The notes beneath the pieces are model-generated. The model saw only the letters and a list, made by a program, of their open reading frames with translations, was not told the DNA's origin and did not search any database. A DNA stretch of 6,814 nt from JBHJOF01 sp050330055. Its GTDB lineage: Bacteria; Pseudomonadota; Alphaproteobacteria; Kiloniellales; JAKSDN01. The stretch is from the NCBI GenBank assembly GCA_050330055.1, contig JBHJOF010000384.1:1-6814 (forward strand). Reading direction: 5' to 3'. Of the stretch, positions 6,541-6,814 are shown piece by piece (position 1 is the first letter of the stretch; each line of letters opens with the position of its first letter). The position numbers and the translations under genes are program-made.

Positions 6541-6770
6541 CGTTCCCCGGCTCGCCGCTGGAGACAGCACGCTCGATCCGGGCGAGCCCGATGGGATATC
6601 GCCAGCGGCCGGCGGCGGAAAGCCAGCGACAAGTCTGTGACCTCTCTGGCGGGAGGGAGCTTGCCTCGGAGCGGACCCGGCCGCGAGGGCCGAGACCGCA
6701 GCCGTCGGGGCCGGACAAAGCTAGCCGGTCAGCTCGGGAGTCCCCTGCTTGACGCCCAGGTTCGCATCTA

Positions 6771-6801
6771 ATCCTGCGAAGCGCGGAGCGCGAAGCAGGA
6801 T
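6771..6801 (-). terminator. Nested hairpin directly after the tRNA-Ser 3' end, possible terminator
   Basis: Outer arms ATCCTGC (6771-6777) and GCAGGAT (6795-6801) enclose inner arms GCGC (6781-6784 and 6788-6791). They are separated by a symmetric GAA/GAA internal loop, and the apical loop is GGA. Read on the minus strand it begins at the last base of the presumed tRNA, where a terminator or processing signal is expected. The bases after the hairpin (TAGATGCG) lack a T-run, so intrinsic termination would be weak. It could instead be a dispersed repeat. Confidence 0.4.
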
Positions 6802-6814
6802 GGCGGAGGGGATG
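6801..6814 (-). tRNA. 3' end of a serine tRNA, cut off by the right window edge
   Basis: The minus strand reads CATCCCCTCCGCCA. This parses as the end of a T-stem (CAT), the seven-base acceptor strand CCCCTCC, discriminator G and an encoded CCA. The implied 5' acceptor strand GGAGGGG and discriminator G are usual for bacterial tRNA-Ser. Only 14 bases are visible, so the anticodon, long variable arm and T-loop cannot be checked. The call rests on pattern recognition of a very short piece. Confidence 0.5.

Noticed and set aside
6530..6718. 63-codon upstream extension of the lipoprotein frame
   Set aside because: It would bury the signal peptide inside the protein and ignore the strong AGGAGG site before the ATG at 6529.
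6805..6814. A new gene start at the right edge (GGAGG then ATG)
   Set aside because: The spacing is only two bases. The same bases fit the reverse complement of a tRNA-Ser 3' end better.

Overview
The window is GC-rich (about two thirds G+C by eye) and looks like the chromosome of a Gram-negative alphaproteobacterium. The main evidence is a complete ADP-heptose gene pair for lipopolysaccharide inner core. Its HldD has the GPNEYHK-type variant of the substrate loop, which I associate with alphaproteobacterial homologues. Genus and species cannot be fixed from this sequence.

Layout. Positions 1-3435 hold a compact minus-strand operon, transcribed from right to left: hldE (bifunctional heptose kinase/adenylyltransferase), 7 bases, hldD (ADP-heptose 6-epimerase), 48 bases, then an AGE-family sugar isomerase/epimerase that runs off the left edge. 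Positions 3436-3864 are a 429-base gap between two divergent gene starts. It holds a cluster of five 13-base near-palindromes of the GGGGACAGTCCCC type, resembling REP elements. Positions 3865-4737 (plus strand) encode a PhyH-family Fe(II)/2-oxoglutarate dioxygenase. A LysR-type regulator (4759-5658, minus) converges on it with a 21-base gap. Next comes a small minus-strand lipoprotein gene of unknown function (5801-6529), less GC-rich than the rest. The right edge holds a nested hairpin and 14 bases that match the CCA-encoding 3' end of a minus-strand serine tRNA.

How the genes work together. HldE phosphorylates D-glycero-D-manno-heptose 7-phosphate at C1 and, after removal of the 7-phosphate by GmhB, adenylylates it. 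HldD then epimerises C6 to give the ADP-L-glycero-heptose used by heptosyltransferases. GmhA and GmhB are not in the window. The AGE-family gene probably belongs to the same transcript and handles a free or phosphorylated sugar, but its substrate is not readable here. The dioxygenase, the LysR regulator and the lipoprotein show no evident link to heptose synthesis.

No complete new defence or mobile system is visible. The points most worth a second look are the REP-like array between two gene starts, the AGE-hldDE coupling, the orphan lipoprotein and the mutually exclusive hairpins beside the tRNA end.
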